64,000 nt of DNA from Psychrobacter sp. I-STPA6b (GTDB lineage Bacteria; Pseudomonadota; Gammaproteobacteria; Pseudomonadales; Moraxellaceae): the NCBI RefSeq assembly GCF_020662265.1, contig NZ_VEWM01000075.1:124001-188000 (forward strand), read 5' to 3'. The position numbers and the translations under genes are program-made. The first letter of the stretch is position 1; every line of letters begins with the position of its first letter. Below are positions 16,993-26,462 of this stretch, piece after piece. Under the pieces are notes generated by a model, which was not told the origin of the DNA, did not search any database, and saw nothing but the letters and a program-made list of their open reading frames with translations.

Positions 16993-18638
16993 TATACGTC
17001 CCCCTCACTTAAACCCAATGATTCGGCTAGCAGTTTCTTTTGAACGTCTGCCTCATCTTGTTGCCCCAATGCTTGCATTAGCCCATCAAGTTGGCGTAAT
17101 GCCTCGGTTAGCTCATTCATCGCCTCACTGGCAAGGATATGTGGTTCGGGCAGGTCAGCTGCGTCAATGCTGTCACTGTCTTTTAGCCAGCTAATATCTA
17201 GGCTATCGCCCTTATTATCGCGTATCCAATCACGGCTAAATACCCGCCAACGACTGCTTTCTAAAGTTGGATTGTCGTTGTCATCGTTATTATCCACATC
17301 ACAAGAATTGCTTAGGCTATTTTTATCTGATTCATTATTGTCACAAAATGACCATTCCCCTTCCGTGCGAGGGCTTGTGCCGTCTGCATTCTTGCCATAT
17401 ACCGCCTCAAAGGGTTTTAGGTGTTCTGGGCTAAAGGGGGTACGTTTACCAAAGCTGGGCATATTGGTGCGTAAGTCATAAACCCAGACATTTTTGGTGC
17501 AGTTTTGGTCTTGGTCAGGGTTACTGGCTGTGCCTTTGGTAAAAAACAGCACGTTGGTTTTGACCCCTTGGGCATAAAAGATACCTGTCGGTAGGCGTAA
17601 TATGGTGTGTAGGTTGCATTTGTGCATAAGGTCTTGGCGAATGTCTGTGCCAATACCTGCCTCAAAAAGAACATTATCAGGCAGTACCACCGCCGCCCGT
17701 CCACCTGCTTTAAGGTTGCGGTAGATGTGCTGTAAAAATGCCAGTTGTTTGTTACTGGTTTTAAAGGTCAAATCATCTCGGGTAATGCTCGCCTCACCGC
17801 CTTTTGCCGCCCCAAATGGTGGATTGGCAAGGATAACATCGGCTCGGTTAAGGCTTGCCCCGACCTGCCCAAGGCTGTTGCCTTGTAGCACCACACCTTC
17901 GCTATCGCCTTCACTACCGCCTTCGATACCATGCAATAGGCAGTTCATCAATGCCAGACGGCGGGTACTAGGAACAAGCTCGACACCAACAAAGGCTTTG
18001 TTTTTTTGAAATTTGATTTGGGCTGCCGATAGGTCGTAATATTCATCGGTTTGGCGTTTGATATATTCGTTGGCAGCGATTAAAAATCCTGCTGTACCTG
18101 CGGCTGGGTCTTGAATCACTTCACCTGCTTGCGGTTGTATACAGTTCACCATGCTGTCAATAAGGACGCGTGGAGTGAAGTACTGCCCTGCTCCAGATTT
18201 GGTTTCGTTGGCGTTTTTTTCGAGTAAGCCTTCGTATAGGTCGCCCAATCCGTCATTTTTTAGGCTAAACCAATCCAGTCCATCTAGGGTTTTGACCAGT
18301 TGCTCTAGGTGGCGTGGCTCTCTTAAGCGGGTTTGGGCGTTGCTATAAATGGCAGCGATAAGGCGGTCTTGGCTTTGTGATAGGTCAAGTAACACTTGCT
18401 TGTATTTGTTGAGTAGGTTTAGCCCAGAGAGTTGGTTAATGTCTGTCCAACGGCAACCTTCGGGCAGTTTGTGAGCGACCAATACGCCTTGCTCGGTGTT
18501 TTCGTATTCCATTTTGATAAATAACAGCAACACCAGCTCGGTGACATAGTCGCTGTAGTTGATACCATCATCTCGCAATACGTCACATAAGTTCCATAGT
18601 TTTTGCACGATGGCTTGGCTTGAAGGCTGGGTACTCAT
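16992..18638 (-). CDS. hsdM: Type I restriction-modification DNA methyltransferase subunit (HsdM)
   Basis: N6-adenine methyltransferase subunit, 548 residues. The N-terminal helical HsdM_N domain is followed by the SAM-binding motif I (DPAAGTAGFL, near residue 175) and the catalytic motif IV NPPFG (near residue 270). The enzyme methylates adenines in the recognition site with HsdS and is needed for restriction with HsdR. The C-terminal part has an Asn/Asp-rich low-complexity linker (residues about 435-455). Transcribed in the order hsdR-hsdM-hsdS with a 191-bp gap after hsdR and a one-base overlap with hsdS. Confidence 0.95.
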   Translation of the reverse strand: MSTQPSSQAIVQKLWNLCDVLRDDGINYSDYVTELVLLLFIKMEYENTEQGVLVAHKLPEGCRWTDINQLSGLNLLNKYKQVLLDLSQSQDRLIAAIYSNAQTRLREPRHLEQLVKTLDGLDWFSLKNDGLGDLYEGLLEKNANETKSGAGQYFTPRVLIDSMVNCIQPQAGEVIQDPAAGTAGFLIAANEYIKRQTDEYYDLSAAQIKFQKNKAFVGVELVPSTRRLALMNCLLHGIEGGSEGDSEGVVLQGNSLGQVGASLNRADVILANPPFGAAKGGEASITRDDLTFKTSNKQLAFLQHIYRNLKAGGRAAVVLPDNVLFEAGIGTDIRQDLMHKCNLHTILRLPTGIFYAQGVKTNVLFFTKGTASNPDQDQNCTKNVWVYDLRTNMPSFGKRTPFSPEHLKPFEAVYGKNADGTSPRTEGEWSFCDNNESDKNSLSNSCDVDNNDDNDNPTLESSRWRVFSRDWIRDNKGDSLDISWLKDSDSIDAADLPEPHILASEAMNELTEALRQLDGLMQALGQQDEADVQKKLLAESLGLSEGDV

Positions 18639-18736
18639 GGGGTTTCCTAGGGTTTAAATTCTTATGATAAATAGTTAATGGGGTGGATTTTGGCGTGTTG
18701 ATGATACAGATATTTAAAATTCATGCAATATTAAAT

Positions 18737-18772
18737 GGCTATCTTTTATCTAAAGTCATCTGAGAGATAGCC
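18737..18772. other. Hairpin between hsdR and hsdM
   Basis: GGCTATCT (18737-18744) and AGATAGCC (18765-18772) form a perfect 8-bp stem with a 20-base loop, in the gap between the two genes. It has no T-run, so it may affect mRNA processing or lower hsdM expression relative to hsdR; this is inference. Confidence 0.4.
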
Positions 18773-18829
18773 ACTGATACAAATCCAAAATTAGAATATT
18801 TTTAGGTTAATCCAAACCTTCCTATATCA

Positions 18830-21800
18830 TCACGCCTGCCACAACTGCTCATTGACCTGTGCCAATACGTCGTCTAACTGCTCTTTTAGGATTTTATCCA
18901 GCCATTTTGCCCCGCCATCTGCTGCAAAACGCTGGTTAACAAACTGACGGTCAACGATGGTTTCATGCTGTAGCTGTTTTGCCAAACGCTCAAGCCATTT
19001 ACGTTGTAGTGGTGTCCAGTCTTGGCTTTGATAAATCTGAGTCATGGCATTATCGACACGCTGGGCAAAAGGTATCAATGGCTCACCCAATGCTGCACGG
19101 CGAATATGCCCAACAATACTGGCGGCAATGTCTTTATTGGTTTTGTTACGCCATGCCGTTTGCAGATGTGCCTCACTATAGCCTTTCTCATCAAGTAATA
19201 GCTTAACTTCTTTCAGTGTTTCTCGGGTCATCTCAGCAGGTCTGGTAGCAACCACAGTTAACGCTACGGATTCATTGAGTTGGGTCTTAATAAACTGCTC
19301 AAAGCTTTCTAAATAGTCCTCTGGGCGTTGGTGCTGACCAAAGCTCTGCTCACGGCTGATAAATTCATCTTCACCTTCATAAATCACAGGCATATAATCT
19401 GAGCCTGCAATGTGCTTTATTTCCGCCAAATCTGTCAATAAATTGGCATGGGTTTGCAAAAATTCTTGAGCTTTTTTCACCCCACCTTGGTGCAGTACTT
19501 GATGGAGTTTTTCAGGGGGGACTTGCCAGCTTGCCTCTAACTCATCAAGTTTGACTTTTAGCTCAGGATTACGCTCAGCTTTTTTCACTGCTTTACGCAA
19601 TACTCGCATGAGTTTTTGGCTAAGTTGGTCAAGCACCTCTTGGCTATGTGTATCAATGATATCTTGCTGACTTTGCCCAAGATAGTTAACTGCATGGCTG
19701 TTATCAAAGCTACCATCATCACTGTTTCCAGAGCTGTTTTCAGTGTCATCAACTTGATATGCTGTTAATGGCTCACTAACTTGTGATAACACAGGGTCAT
19801 TGCTGGCAAGCTCATTAAGAGTATCCGTATTAACTGCCAACAAATCCTGTACCAACTGCTCAATGGTAATATTTGGATTTTTTACCAATGGTTTCATGGT
19901 GTTCACTTGTTCTAAAGTGGCAAATATATCGACAGGGTCATAAACCTTAAAGACGGTCTTGCCAATGTCATCACAACGTCTGGTCGCCCGCCCCATCATT
20001 TGCTGAAATAAAATGCGTGATTTTACCCGTCGTAAAAACACCAAATGACAGATGGCAGGGACATCAATACCCGTGGTTAACAAATCCACTGTAATGGCAA
20101 TACTGGGGTATTTTTCATTTTTAAAGCGACTGATAAGCTGGTCAACTTTATCACTTGCCCCAGTGATTTTGCGTACCGCCGCCTCATTATACTCATTACC
20201 ATAAAACGCCGAAAAAGCATCATCTAACAAGCGTTTGACCATATCAGCATGTAGGTCGGTGGCACAAAATATCAGTGTTTTTTCATTGCCATTGGGGTCA
20301 ATCTCTTGTACCAACTGCTCACAAATCACCCGATTAAAACTTTCTGTGACCACACTGCGGTTAAACTGTGCTACCTCAAAATTTAGCTCATCTTCAAGCT
20401 CAGTGATGTCCACTTCTCCCGAGCGACTGTCTAGCACCGATACCTGTTCACCCTTGTCTAAATGGATTCCATTTTTGGATAGTAAAGTGGTATAGCGAAT
20501 GGGTGGCTCATAATCAATCAACCAATCGTCCGCCACTGCCTCAGGATACGAATAAACATAAACAGGTCTGCCAAATATTTCTACTGTGTGCTTGGCAGGC
20601 GTGGCAGTTAAGCCAATTTTTACTGCATCAAAGTATTGCAATACCCGCCGATAACTGGATAAATACTGACTGGTATCTCGAAATAACAACTCACCCTCGC
20701 TCATCTCTTGGTCAAGGGTATAGCCTCGGTGTGCCTCATCAATGATGATACAATCATACTGGTCAATGGTAGGAATATCCTGCACATCATCATTATCAAA
20801 AATGCGTCTGACCATCGCCTGTACCGTTGCCACTTGTACTCGGGTTTCAGCCTCAACTTGCATATCACCCAGCTCAGCAATGTTATAAATCTTGCTTAAC
20901 GTTTGGTTTTGCTCAAGGGTCATCTCTTGCATACTATCAAAGGCTTGATTACCCAAAGCAGTCCTATCCACCAAAAACAAAATTCGCTTAAAACGTTCGG
21001 TTTTTAAAAAGCGATAAATCAGCCCGATAATGGTACGAGTTTTGCCCGTTCCTGTTGCCATTGCCAGCAAACAATCACGCTGACCTTGCGCTAATCTCTG
21101 CTCTACTGCCTTAATTGCCTTAACTTGATAATCACGCAAGTTTAAATAGCCGAACGGCTCTTGTTGTAATTTATCCTCAGCTTGAGCAATATCCCGAGTC
21201 AACACATCAAGCAAACCCTCAGGACTATAAAACTGCTGTAACGCACGTTTGGTATTGCTACCATGACGCACATCGCGAAACCAAATGCCTGACTTTTCTT
21301 TTAACTGCTCCACATATGAGCGACCATTACATGAAAAGACAAACGGCACATAATAAGTTTGCTGATACTCGCACCACGGCATGCCCCGATTGGTCAGCAA
21401 CCACGCCCCTTGCATTGGCTCAGTGACCGCCAAGCCTTGAGCGTAACGCTCTGCTTGCCCAATCTTGCCTGCCACATTAATATTTTCTCGCTTTGCCTCA
21501 ATCACCGCAATCGGGGTTAACCCCATAAATAGCACATAATCGGCCCGACCATTTGCCGTCCGCCACTCAGCAATGGCTTTATTTTTTCCCACCTCAGGCA
21601 ATGTACCTGCCGTTTGGGTCATAAGCTGACTGTCTGCCTCCCAACCTGCAAGGCGTAGTTGCTCATCAATCAACAACCGCGCGTCTTCCTCAGTAGGTAT
21701 AAATACCGTTAACCGTCGTTTTATCTGTGTTGTCGCATCTTCACTTGCTGTCTGTGGTTGCTCTGCCAACTGTGCTTTTAAACTGGCAATCTGTGCCTCA

Positions 21801-22507
21801 AAACGCTCACGCTCAGCAAGTAATAACTGCTCTTGCTGTTTATTCTGCTCTGCTAACTGCCGAGCCTCCTCATCCATCATCTCTGCAAGCTGTTGATATT
21901 CAAGTTTTTCTTTTTCTTGTAATTTAGCTATCTGCTTATGACTATCAACCTGTGTGGCGGTGGCATCAAGCTGTGAGGATAACTGCGAAATCTGCTGTTG
22001 TAGCTTTTGCAAATCCTCACTGGGGTCAGGTAGATTTTTAAAGGGTTCTGGCTTAAATTTACTGCCTGCTTTACCAAAGTTTTGGTGATACCAAACACAC
22101 AGCATTCGTGCCATCTTTAACGCCTTTGATGCCTCGCCATGATTGGTCTGGAACTGATGTGTTGCCACATTACCTTGCTGTCTTAGCTTATGGAAAATAT
22201 CAATGATATTGCGGTCAAGATTTAGCTCACGTTGCAAGCGATTAAGCAAATCTACCTGTTTGGTATCAGCATCAAAATCTACCCCAGTGCGTACCGCCAA
22301 GCCCTGTGCCAACGCCTCACCAAGCTGTCGTAGCTTAATTAAGGTCGTATTGGGGTCACTATAAAATACCCGCTCTGCATTGCTGGCAAGCTGTAAAAAT
22401 ATGGGGTCATGCTCTGCTAAAAAGTCAAAATTGCTGGGGTATTGTCGTGTGTGGTTACTGGGGGCTGTGGGGTTTGCTGATGAGTTCGCTATGGTTGTAT
22501 TGCTCAT
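18830..22507 (-). CDS. hsdR: Type I restriction endonuclease subunit (HsdR) with N-terminal DUF4145 and coiled coil
   Basis: 1225-residue motor and nuclease subunit of the type I system. Order of parts: DUF4145-like helical domain (about residues 30-140), a Gln/Glu-rich coiled coil (about 165-250), the PD-(D/E)XK nuclease core (GRADYVLFMG then AVIEAKRE, near residue 335), then a superfamily 2 translocase with Walker A ATGTGKT (near 485), DEAH box (near 587), TATP motif and the motif VI region QMMGRATRR. An EcoEI-type C-terminal domain follows. The layout fits EcoEI/EcoAI-like (type IB) systems. All key motifs are intact, so the locus looks functional. It is the first gene of the hsdRMS operon. 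Confidence 0.95.
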   Translation of the reverse strand: MSNTTIANSSANPTAPSNHTRQYPSNFDFLAEHDPIFLQLASNAERVFYSDPNTTLIKLRQLGEALAQGLAVRTGVDFDADTKQVDLLNRLQRELNLDRNIIDIFHKLRQQGNVATHQFQTNHGEASKALKMARMLCVWYHQNFGKAGSKFKPEPFKNLPDPSEDLQKLQQQISQLSSQLDATATQVDSHKQIAKLQEKEKLEYQQLAEMMDEEARQLAEQNKQQEQLLLAERERFEAQIASLKAQLAEQPQTASEDATTQIKRRLTVFIPTEEDARLLIDEQLRLAGWEADSQLMTQTAGTLPEVGKNKAIAEWRTANGRADYVLFMGLTPIAVIEAKRENINVAGKIGQAERYAQGLAVTEPMQGAWLLTNRGMPWCEYQQTYYVPFVFSCNGRSYVEQLKEKSGIWFRDVRHGSNTKRALQQFYSPEGLLDVLTRDIAQAEDKLQQEPFGYLNLRDYQVKAIKAVEQRLAQGQRDCLLAMATGTGKTRTIIGLIYRFLKTERFKRILFLVDRTALGNQAFDSMQEMTLEQNQTLSKIYNIAELGDMQVEAETRVQVATVQAMVRRIFDNDDVQDIPTIDQYDCIIIDEAHRGYTLDQEMSEGELLFRDTSQYLSSYRRVLQYFDAVKIGLTATPAKHTVEIFGRPVYVYSYPEAVADDWLIDYEPPIRYTTLLSKNGIHLDKGEQVSVLDSRSGEVDITELEDELNFEVAQFNRSVVTESFNRVICEQLVQEIDPNGNEKTLIFCATDLHADMVKRLLDDAFSAFYGNEYNEAAVRKITGASDKVDQLISRFKNEKYPSIAITVDLLTTGIDVPAICHLVFLRRVKSRILFQQMMGRATRRCDDIGKTVFKVYDPVDIFATLEQVNTMKPLVKNPNITIEQLVQDLLAVNTDTLNELASNDPVLSQVSEPLTAYQVDDTENSSGNSDDGSFDNSHAVNYLGQSQQDIIDTHSQEVLDQLSQKLMRVLRKAVKKAERNPELKVKLDELEASWQVPPEKLHQVLHQGGVKKAQEFLQTHANLLTDLAEIKHIAGSDYMPVIYEGEDEFISREQSFGQHQRPEDYLESFEQFIKTQLNESVALTVVATRPAEMTRETLKEVKLLLDEKGYSEAHLQTAWRNKTNKDIAASIVGHIRRAALGEPLIPFAQRVDNAMTQIYQSQDWTPLQRKWLERLAKQLQHETIVDRQFVNQRFAADGGAKWLDKILKEQLDDVLAQVNEQLWQA

Positions 22508-22713
22508 TTATTATTCCCTATTTTCCTTTAACTTTATAAGTGCTTATATATTATCAGGTGATGCTTTATCATAACAAAAAGCCACTTAGTAAATCAGAAA
22601 ATTTCAGGCAAATTTTGGCGGTAGAGAAGATGCTGTAGATAATATTGAAAGTGAGGCAAATATAAGAAACTCCATATATTTATAGCAAGTAGCAAGGACA
22701 ATTTACCCAAACC

Positions 22714-22752
22714 AAAACACCCCATAACCAAACTGCTATGGGGTGTTTTTTT
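22714..22752 (-). terminator. Terminator after the DASS symporter gene
   Basis: AACACCCCATA (22716-22726) and TATGGGGTGTT (22737-22747), 11-bp stem and 10-base loop, with T-runs on both sides (seven T on the plus strand, four on the minus strand). Works for the minus-strand symporter gene and probably in both directions. The 230 bp between it and hsdR hold only a short non-coding-looking stretch. Confidence 0.8.
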
Positions 22753-22774
22753 AAGCAATTATCTAAACATCTAC

Positions 22775-24157
22775 CTAGAAGAAAAACCGCACATAAATCA
22801 CCAATGCTATCGTACCGATGATATTGAGCCAAAATCCTGCCTTCATCATCTCACGTTGCTTGATAAGCCCAGAGCCCATCACAATGGCATTCGGTGGGGT
22901 GGCAACAGGCATCATAAACGCCATAGATACCCCCAAACCGATGGTCATTACTAAGGTCGCTTGTGGAATACCCATCTGCTCAGCAATCCCTGCAAACACA
23001 GGCACTAACAAAGCAGCCGTAGCAGTATTACTACTAAACTCTGTCAAAAAGACAATAAACAAGCCAACCACAGCGATAATCACCACAATAGGCGCACCAT
23101 GTAATAAATTAGCCACTGACTGCCCTAATACCAAAGACGCGCCAGAACTTTTTAAAATAGTGCTTAAAGTAATACCACCACCAAAAAGTAATAAAATGCC
23201 CCAGTCAGTATTATCGGATATCTCTTGCCATGATGCCAAGCCCAGCACACCAATGGCTATTGCAGCACTGACAGCAATAATCGTATCTACTTTTGCCCAA
23301 CCTGTTGCATCTGCAATAAAGCTACTAAAAATCCATGATAAGGCCGTAACCACAAAGACCAACATGGTCAGTTTGCGTTGTAGTGTCCAAGGAATATCCT
23401 CTTCCACACTCTCCATTTTGATATTTAAATCAGGCTTAAACACCATATACAACACGCCAAGCATAATAGGAAACATCACTATCATAAAGGGAGCAGCAAC
23501 TTTCATCCAGCCTGCAAATGACAGACCTAATGCCTGTGAAGTGATGGCATTCGGCGGTGTACCAACGATTGTCCCGATACCACCAACGGCGGCTGAATAA
23601 CCTAACCCTAATAGTACGAAAACAAAGGTATTACGCTCTTTGACCCTATCAACACCTGCCATAATACCCACCACCAAGGGCAACATCATCGCAGTTGTCG
23701 CAGTATTAGAAATCCACATTGATAAAAAAGCAGTGGCAATAAAAATAGAAATCACCACCATTGCAAAGTTCCCTTTTGCTATTTTTATCAGCCATAAAGC
23801 AATCTTTTTATCAATACGTTGTACCTGTAAGGCAGCCGCTAAAGCAAAGCCACCAAAAAATAAAAAGATAATTGGATTAGCAAAAGCAGCCAAAGCTGAT
23901 TTGGTATCAATATCAGGGATACTTATCATCACCCCCAGTACAGGTACCATAATCGCTGTAATGGTGGTATGAACCGCCTCTGTTAGCCATAAAGTGGCAA
24001 TAAAAAATAGTAACGCCAATCCTTTATTAGCATTATTATCAAATGGTAAAAACTGCCATAACAAAATGGCAAGAATACCTGCAATAGCAATGATAACAAG
24101 CCCACGTAGATGGCTAAAAGGTTGATGTTCGGATTGAAATTCGGAAGGGGTTGTCAT
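22775..24157 (-). CDS. DASS-family sodium-coupled anion (dicarboxylate) symporter
   Basis: Inner membrane transporter of the divalent anion:sodium symporter (SLC13) family, about 460 residues with a dozen hydrophobic segments. The paired family motifs are present: ISNTATTAMMLPL and FSSNTATAALLVPV (sodium/substrate SNT motifs) and GTPPNAI / ATPPNAIV in each half. I set the start at 24157 because AAGGAC lies 8 bases upstream; a start 30 bp earlier is possible but has no such site. Family members import succinate, malate, citrate or sulfate. If the hsdRMS locus is an insertion, this gene was once next to the LysR gene, which would fit a role in taking up itaconate or another dicarboxylate; that is inference. 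Confidence 0.88.
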   Translation of the reverse strand: MTTPSEFQSEHQPFSHLRGLVIIAIAGILAILLWQFLPFDNNANKGLALLFFIATLWLTEAVHTTITAIMVPVLGVMISIPDIDTKSALAAFANPIIFLFFGGFALAAALQVQRIDKKIALWLIKIAKGNFAMVVISIFIATAFLSMWISNTATTAMMLPLVVGIMAGVDRVKERNTFVFVLLGLGYSAAVGGIGTIVGTPPNAITSQALGLSFAGWMKVAAPFMIVMFPIMLGVLYMVFKPDLNIKMESVEEDIPWTLQRKLTMLVFVVTALSWIFSSFIADATGWAKVDTIIAVSAAIAIGVLGLASWQEISDNTDWGILLLFGGGITLSTILKSSGASLVLGQSVANLLHGAPIVVIIAVVGLFIVFLTEFSSNTATAALLVPVFAGIAEQMGIPQATLVMTIGLGVSMAFMMPVATPPNAIVMGSGLIKQREMMKAGFWLNIIGTIALVIYVRFFF

Positions 24158-24422
24158 GATTACAGTCCTTGTAGTAAATGCTAACAATCTGTCTTTAGAT
24201 TTTCTAAAACCTAGTAAGTGACAGGTAACTAGAATAAACGTAAAAGGAATGACACTGGAATTTATAATTATTAAAGCTAGCGTTTTGTGTGAATTAACGC
24301 CACTATAGTATATTCAAGATAAAGTAACTGAGTCTGATATTACGACTGCCATACAGTACATAACATTTTCACTGTTAAGTACCTCTTTAACTGTAGTAAA
24401 AAATATTTGTTCTTTGCTCATT

Positions 24423-24454
24423 AAAAAAGCTTCCTTAATATTAAGGAAGCCTTT
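24423..24454 (-). terminator. Terminator after the NCS2 permease gene
   Basis: A 22-base perfect palindrome GCTTCCTTAA-TA-TTAAGGAAGC (24429-24450) followed on the minus strand by six T. It lies 127 bp after the permease stop. The rest of the 24158-24580 gap shows nothing recognisable apart from the symporter promoter region. Confidence 0.8.
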
Positions 24455-24580
24455 ATGTTATCTCACCGTATTTAGCTTACTTATATGCTCACATGACTTA
24501 CTGAGATATTCTAGATTATTCAATATGTTCAATGTATTACAACCATTTAGCACAGCAGTCAAACTCGCATAATTCAGCCA

Positions 24581-25876
24581 CTACATAAAGATGATTTTTG
24601 CTAATAAAATAATAGATAAAATCCATATTGCCGGAGTAATTTGCTCAAACTTACCAGTTAACAGCTTCACTGCGGTATATGTAATAAAGCCTAACGAGAT
24701 ACCATCTGCAATAGAATATGTCAAAGGCGTCATTAACAAAACAACTGCTACAGGTGCAGCTTCAGTTAAATCTTCCCAGTCAATATCTTTTAAGGTAAAT
24801 AACATCAATACCGATACATAAAAGATAGCACCAGCCGTTGCATATGCAGGAATCATACCTGCCAAAGGCGCAAAAAATAGGCTCAATAAAAATAGCAAAC
24901 CAACCGTAACTGCTACCAATCCAGTACGTCCACCAGCTGCCACACCGGCTGTACTTTCAACAAAGCTGGTGGTTGATGAAGTACCTAGCACGGTACCTAC
25001 AACAGTAGCACTAGAATCTGCCAAAAGTGCTTTATTCAAATTGGGTATAGAGCCGTCTGGATTAGTAATTCCTGCTTTTTTTGTTACCGCAATCAATGTG
25101 CCTGATGTATCAAATAAATCTACGAATAAAAAGGCAAAAATAACACTAATCATACCCACATCCAATGCACCCGCAATATCTAGCTGCATAAATGTTGGCG
25201 CTACTGATGGTGGCAAAGAAACCACGCCCGAAAATGGCGTATAACCCGCTATAATACTAACTACAGTTACCAATAAAATACCGATTGTCACAGCACCTGG
25301 AACATTTTTATGTACCAATCCAATGATGACAAAAAATCCAATCGCTGCCATAATTGGAGAGAAGTCTTTTAAATCTCCCAAAGTTACAAATGTTGAATCT
25401 TGAGCAACGATAATACCAGCACTTTTAAGAGCAATAAACGCTAAAAAGGCACCAATACCAGCAACAATACCTTGCTTTAGACTGTTAGGAATGGCATTAA
25501 TAACCCATTTTCTAATATTGAATAGGCTTAATGACAAGAAGATACAACCTGATAAGAAGACAGCACCCAATGCTGTCTGCCAGCTATAACCCATGCCCAA
25601 AACAACACCATAAGTAAAAAATGCGTTTAGCCCCATACCAGGCGCAAGCGCTACTGGCAAACGTGCATAAAGCCCCATAATAAAGCAGCCAATAGCAGCC
25701 GCCAAACAGGTAGCCACAAACACAGCACCTTGATCCATACCAGCATCTGCTAAAATGGTTGGGTTCACAAATATGATATAAGCCATAGTTAGGAATGTTG
25801 TAATTCCTGCCATGATTTCTGTTTTAATGGTAGTATTTGTACCATTGATACCAAAATATCTTTCGATTGCGTTCAT
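24581..25876 (-). CDS. NCS2-family purine (adenine/guanine/hypoxanthine) permease, AzgA type
   Basis: 431-residue inner membrane permease of the AzgA-like branch of the nucleobase:cation symporter-2 family. Typical features are GITTFLTMAYIIFVNP, LAPGMGLNAFF, FVDLFDTSGTLIAVT, TSSTTSFVESTAGVAAGGRTG and a C-terminal hydrophobic tail; similarity to E. coli adenine and guanine/hypoxanthine permeases runs end to end. Substrate specificity within purines cannot be decided. The ATG is placed by this similarity. Oddly there is no Shine-Dalgarno in front of it; instead the complement, ACCTCCT, lies directly upstream on the mRNA strand. It stands alone, divergent from tolQ, with its own terminator. Confidence 0.92.
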   Translation of the reverse strand: MNAIERYFGINGTNTTIKTEIMAGITTFLTMAYIIFVNPTILADAGMDQGAVFVATCLAAAIGCFIMGLYARLPVALAPGMGLNAFFTYGVVLGMGYSWQTALGAVFLSGCIFLSLSLFNIRKWVINAIPNSLKQGIVAGIGAFLAFIALKSAGIIVAQDSTFVTLGDLKDFSPIMAAIGFFVIIGLVHKNVPGAVTIGILLVTVVSIIAGYTPFSGVVSLPPSVAPTFMQLDIAGALDVGMISVIFAFLFVDLFDTSGTLIAVTKKAGITNPDGSIPNLNKALLADSSATVVGTVLGTSSTTSFVESTAGVAAGGRTGLVAVTVGLLFLLSLFFAPLAGMIPAYATAGAIFYVSVLMLFTLKDIDWEDLTEAAPVAVVLLMTPLTYSIADGISLGFITYTAVKLLTGKFEQITPAIWILSIILLAKIIFM

Positions 25877-26462
25877 AGGAGGTCCGCGAGAGGTAATGAG
25901 TGATAGTAACCGTAACTTGTACGCTTATTTGGAAACATAACTTATATAACATAATTTATATAAGGCGCAACATTTTAGATAAGTAAGCTCCATTGTTCAA
26001 TATATTTGTAAAGATTGAAGGGTCATATCATCAATATCTCGACGCCAGTCTTCATTAATAAAACCATAAACTTTTAAAGACTGTATCATTTATGTCTGCC
26101 TATCGGCTCAAACAGCCCGCTAATTCAAGGATACAATCACAATAAGACCCAGCATTAAAACGATACAATTACCGTTACTAATAAGGCTGATATAGTCATG
26201 TTTTTATATAAAGTTAACGATATATAACCCTTTTTTTTCTAGTAAACTCTGATTAAAATACACCACTACCGTTGATATTAGTCAACTTATTCAATAACTA
26301 CCCAACTTAAATGGATAACAATAACCCAATGGAGAAAACATGGGTATAAAAGTAGTGTCTTATCAGGTAGGCAATGAGGTAGAATAACCAGCCTACAGAA
26401 ACAAAACTGTTAGTTTATCCATTTCTTTTTTTCTAACCTTATTATTTGCAAGTGAGCCTTTC
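25877..26462. other. Intergenic region between divergent permease gene and tolQ
   Basis: 586 bases holding the promoters of both directions. A tiny plus-strand frame (25895-25939, 14 codons, preceded by AGGAGGT at 25877-25883 and AGAGGT) begins next to the permease start. I looked for a purine riboswitch core in the permease leader and did not see one. No other gene seen. Confidence 0.45.

Noticed and set aside
22600..22680. A short plus-strand coding-like fragment of about 28 codons upstream of hsdR
   Set aside because: No start codon, too short and without recognisable similarity; could be a gene remnant but cannot be supported.
22818..23972. Long plus-strand frames (260 and 110 codons) opposite the DASS symporter gene
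   Set aside because: Shadows of the membrane protein gene on the other strand; low-complexity Ile/Thr/Pro/Ala composition and no motif.
24158..24187. Earlier in-frame start (24187) of the DASS symporter
   Set aside because: The ATG at 24157 has a ribosome binding site (AAGGAC); the longer form does not and adds a non-conserved tail.
25877..26000. Purine riboswitch in the leader of the purine permease gene
   Set aside because: I looked for the conserved core of the purine aptamer and could not find it in the leader.
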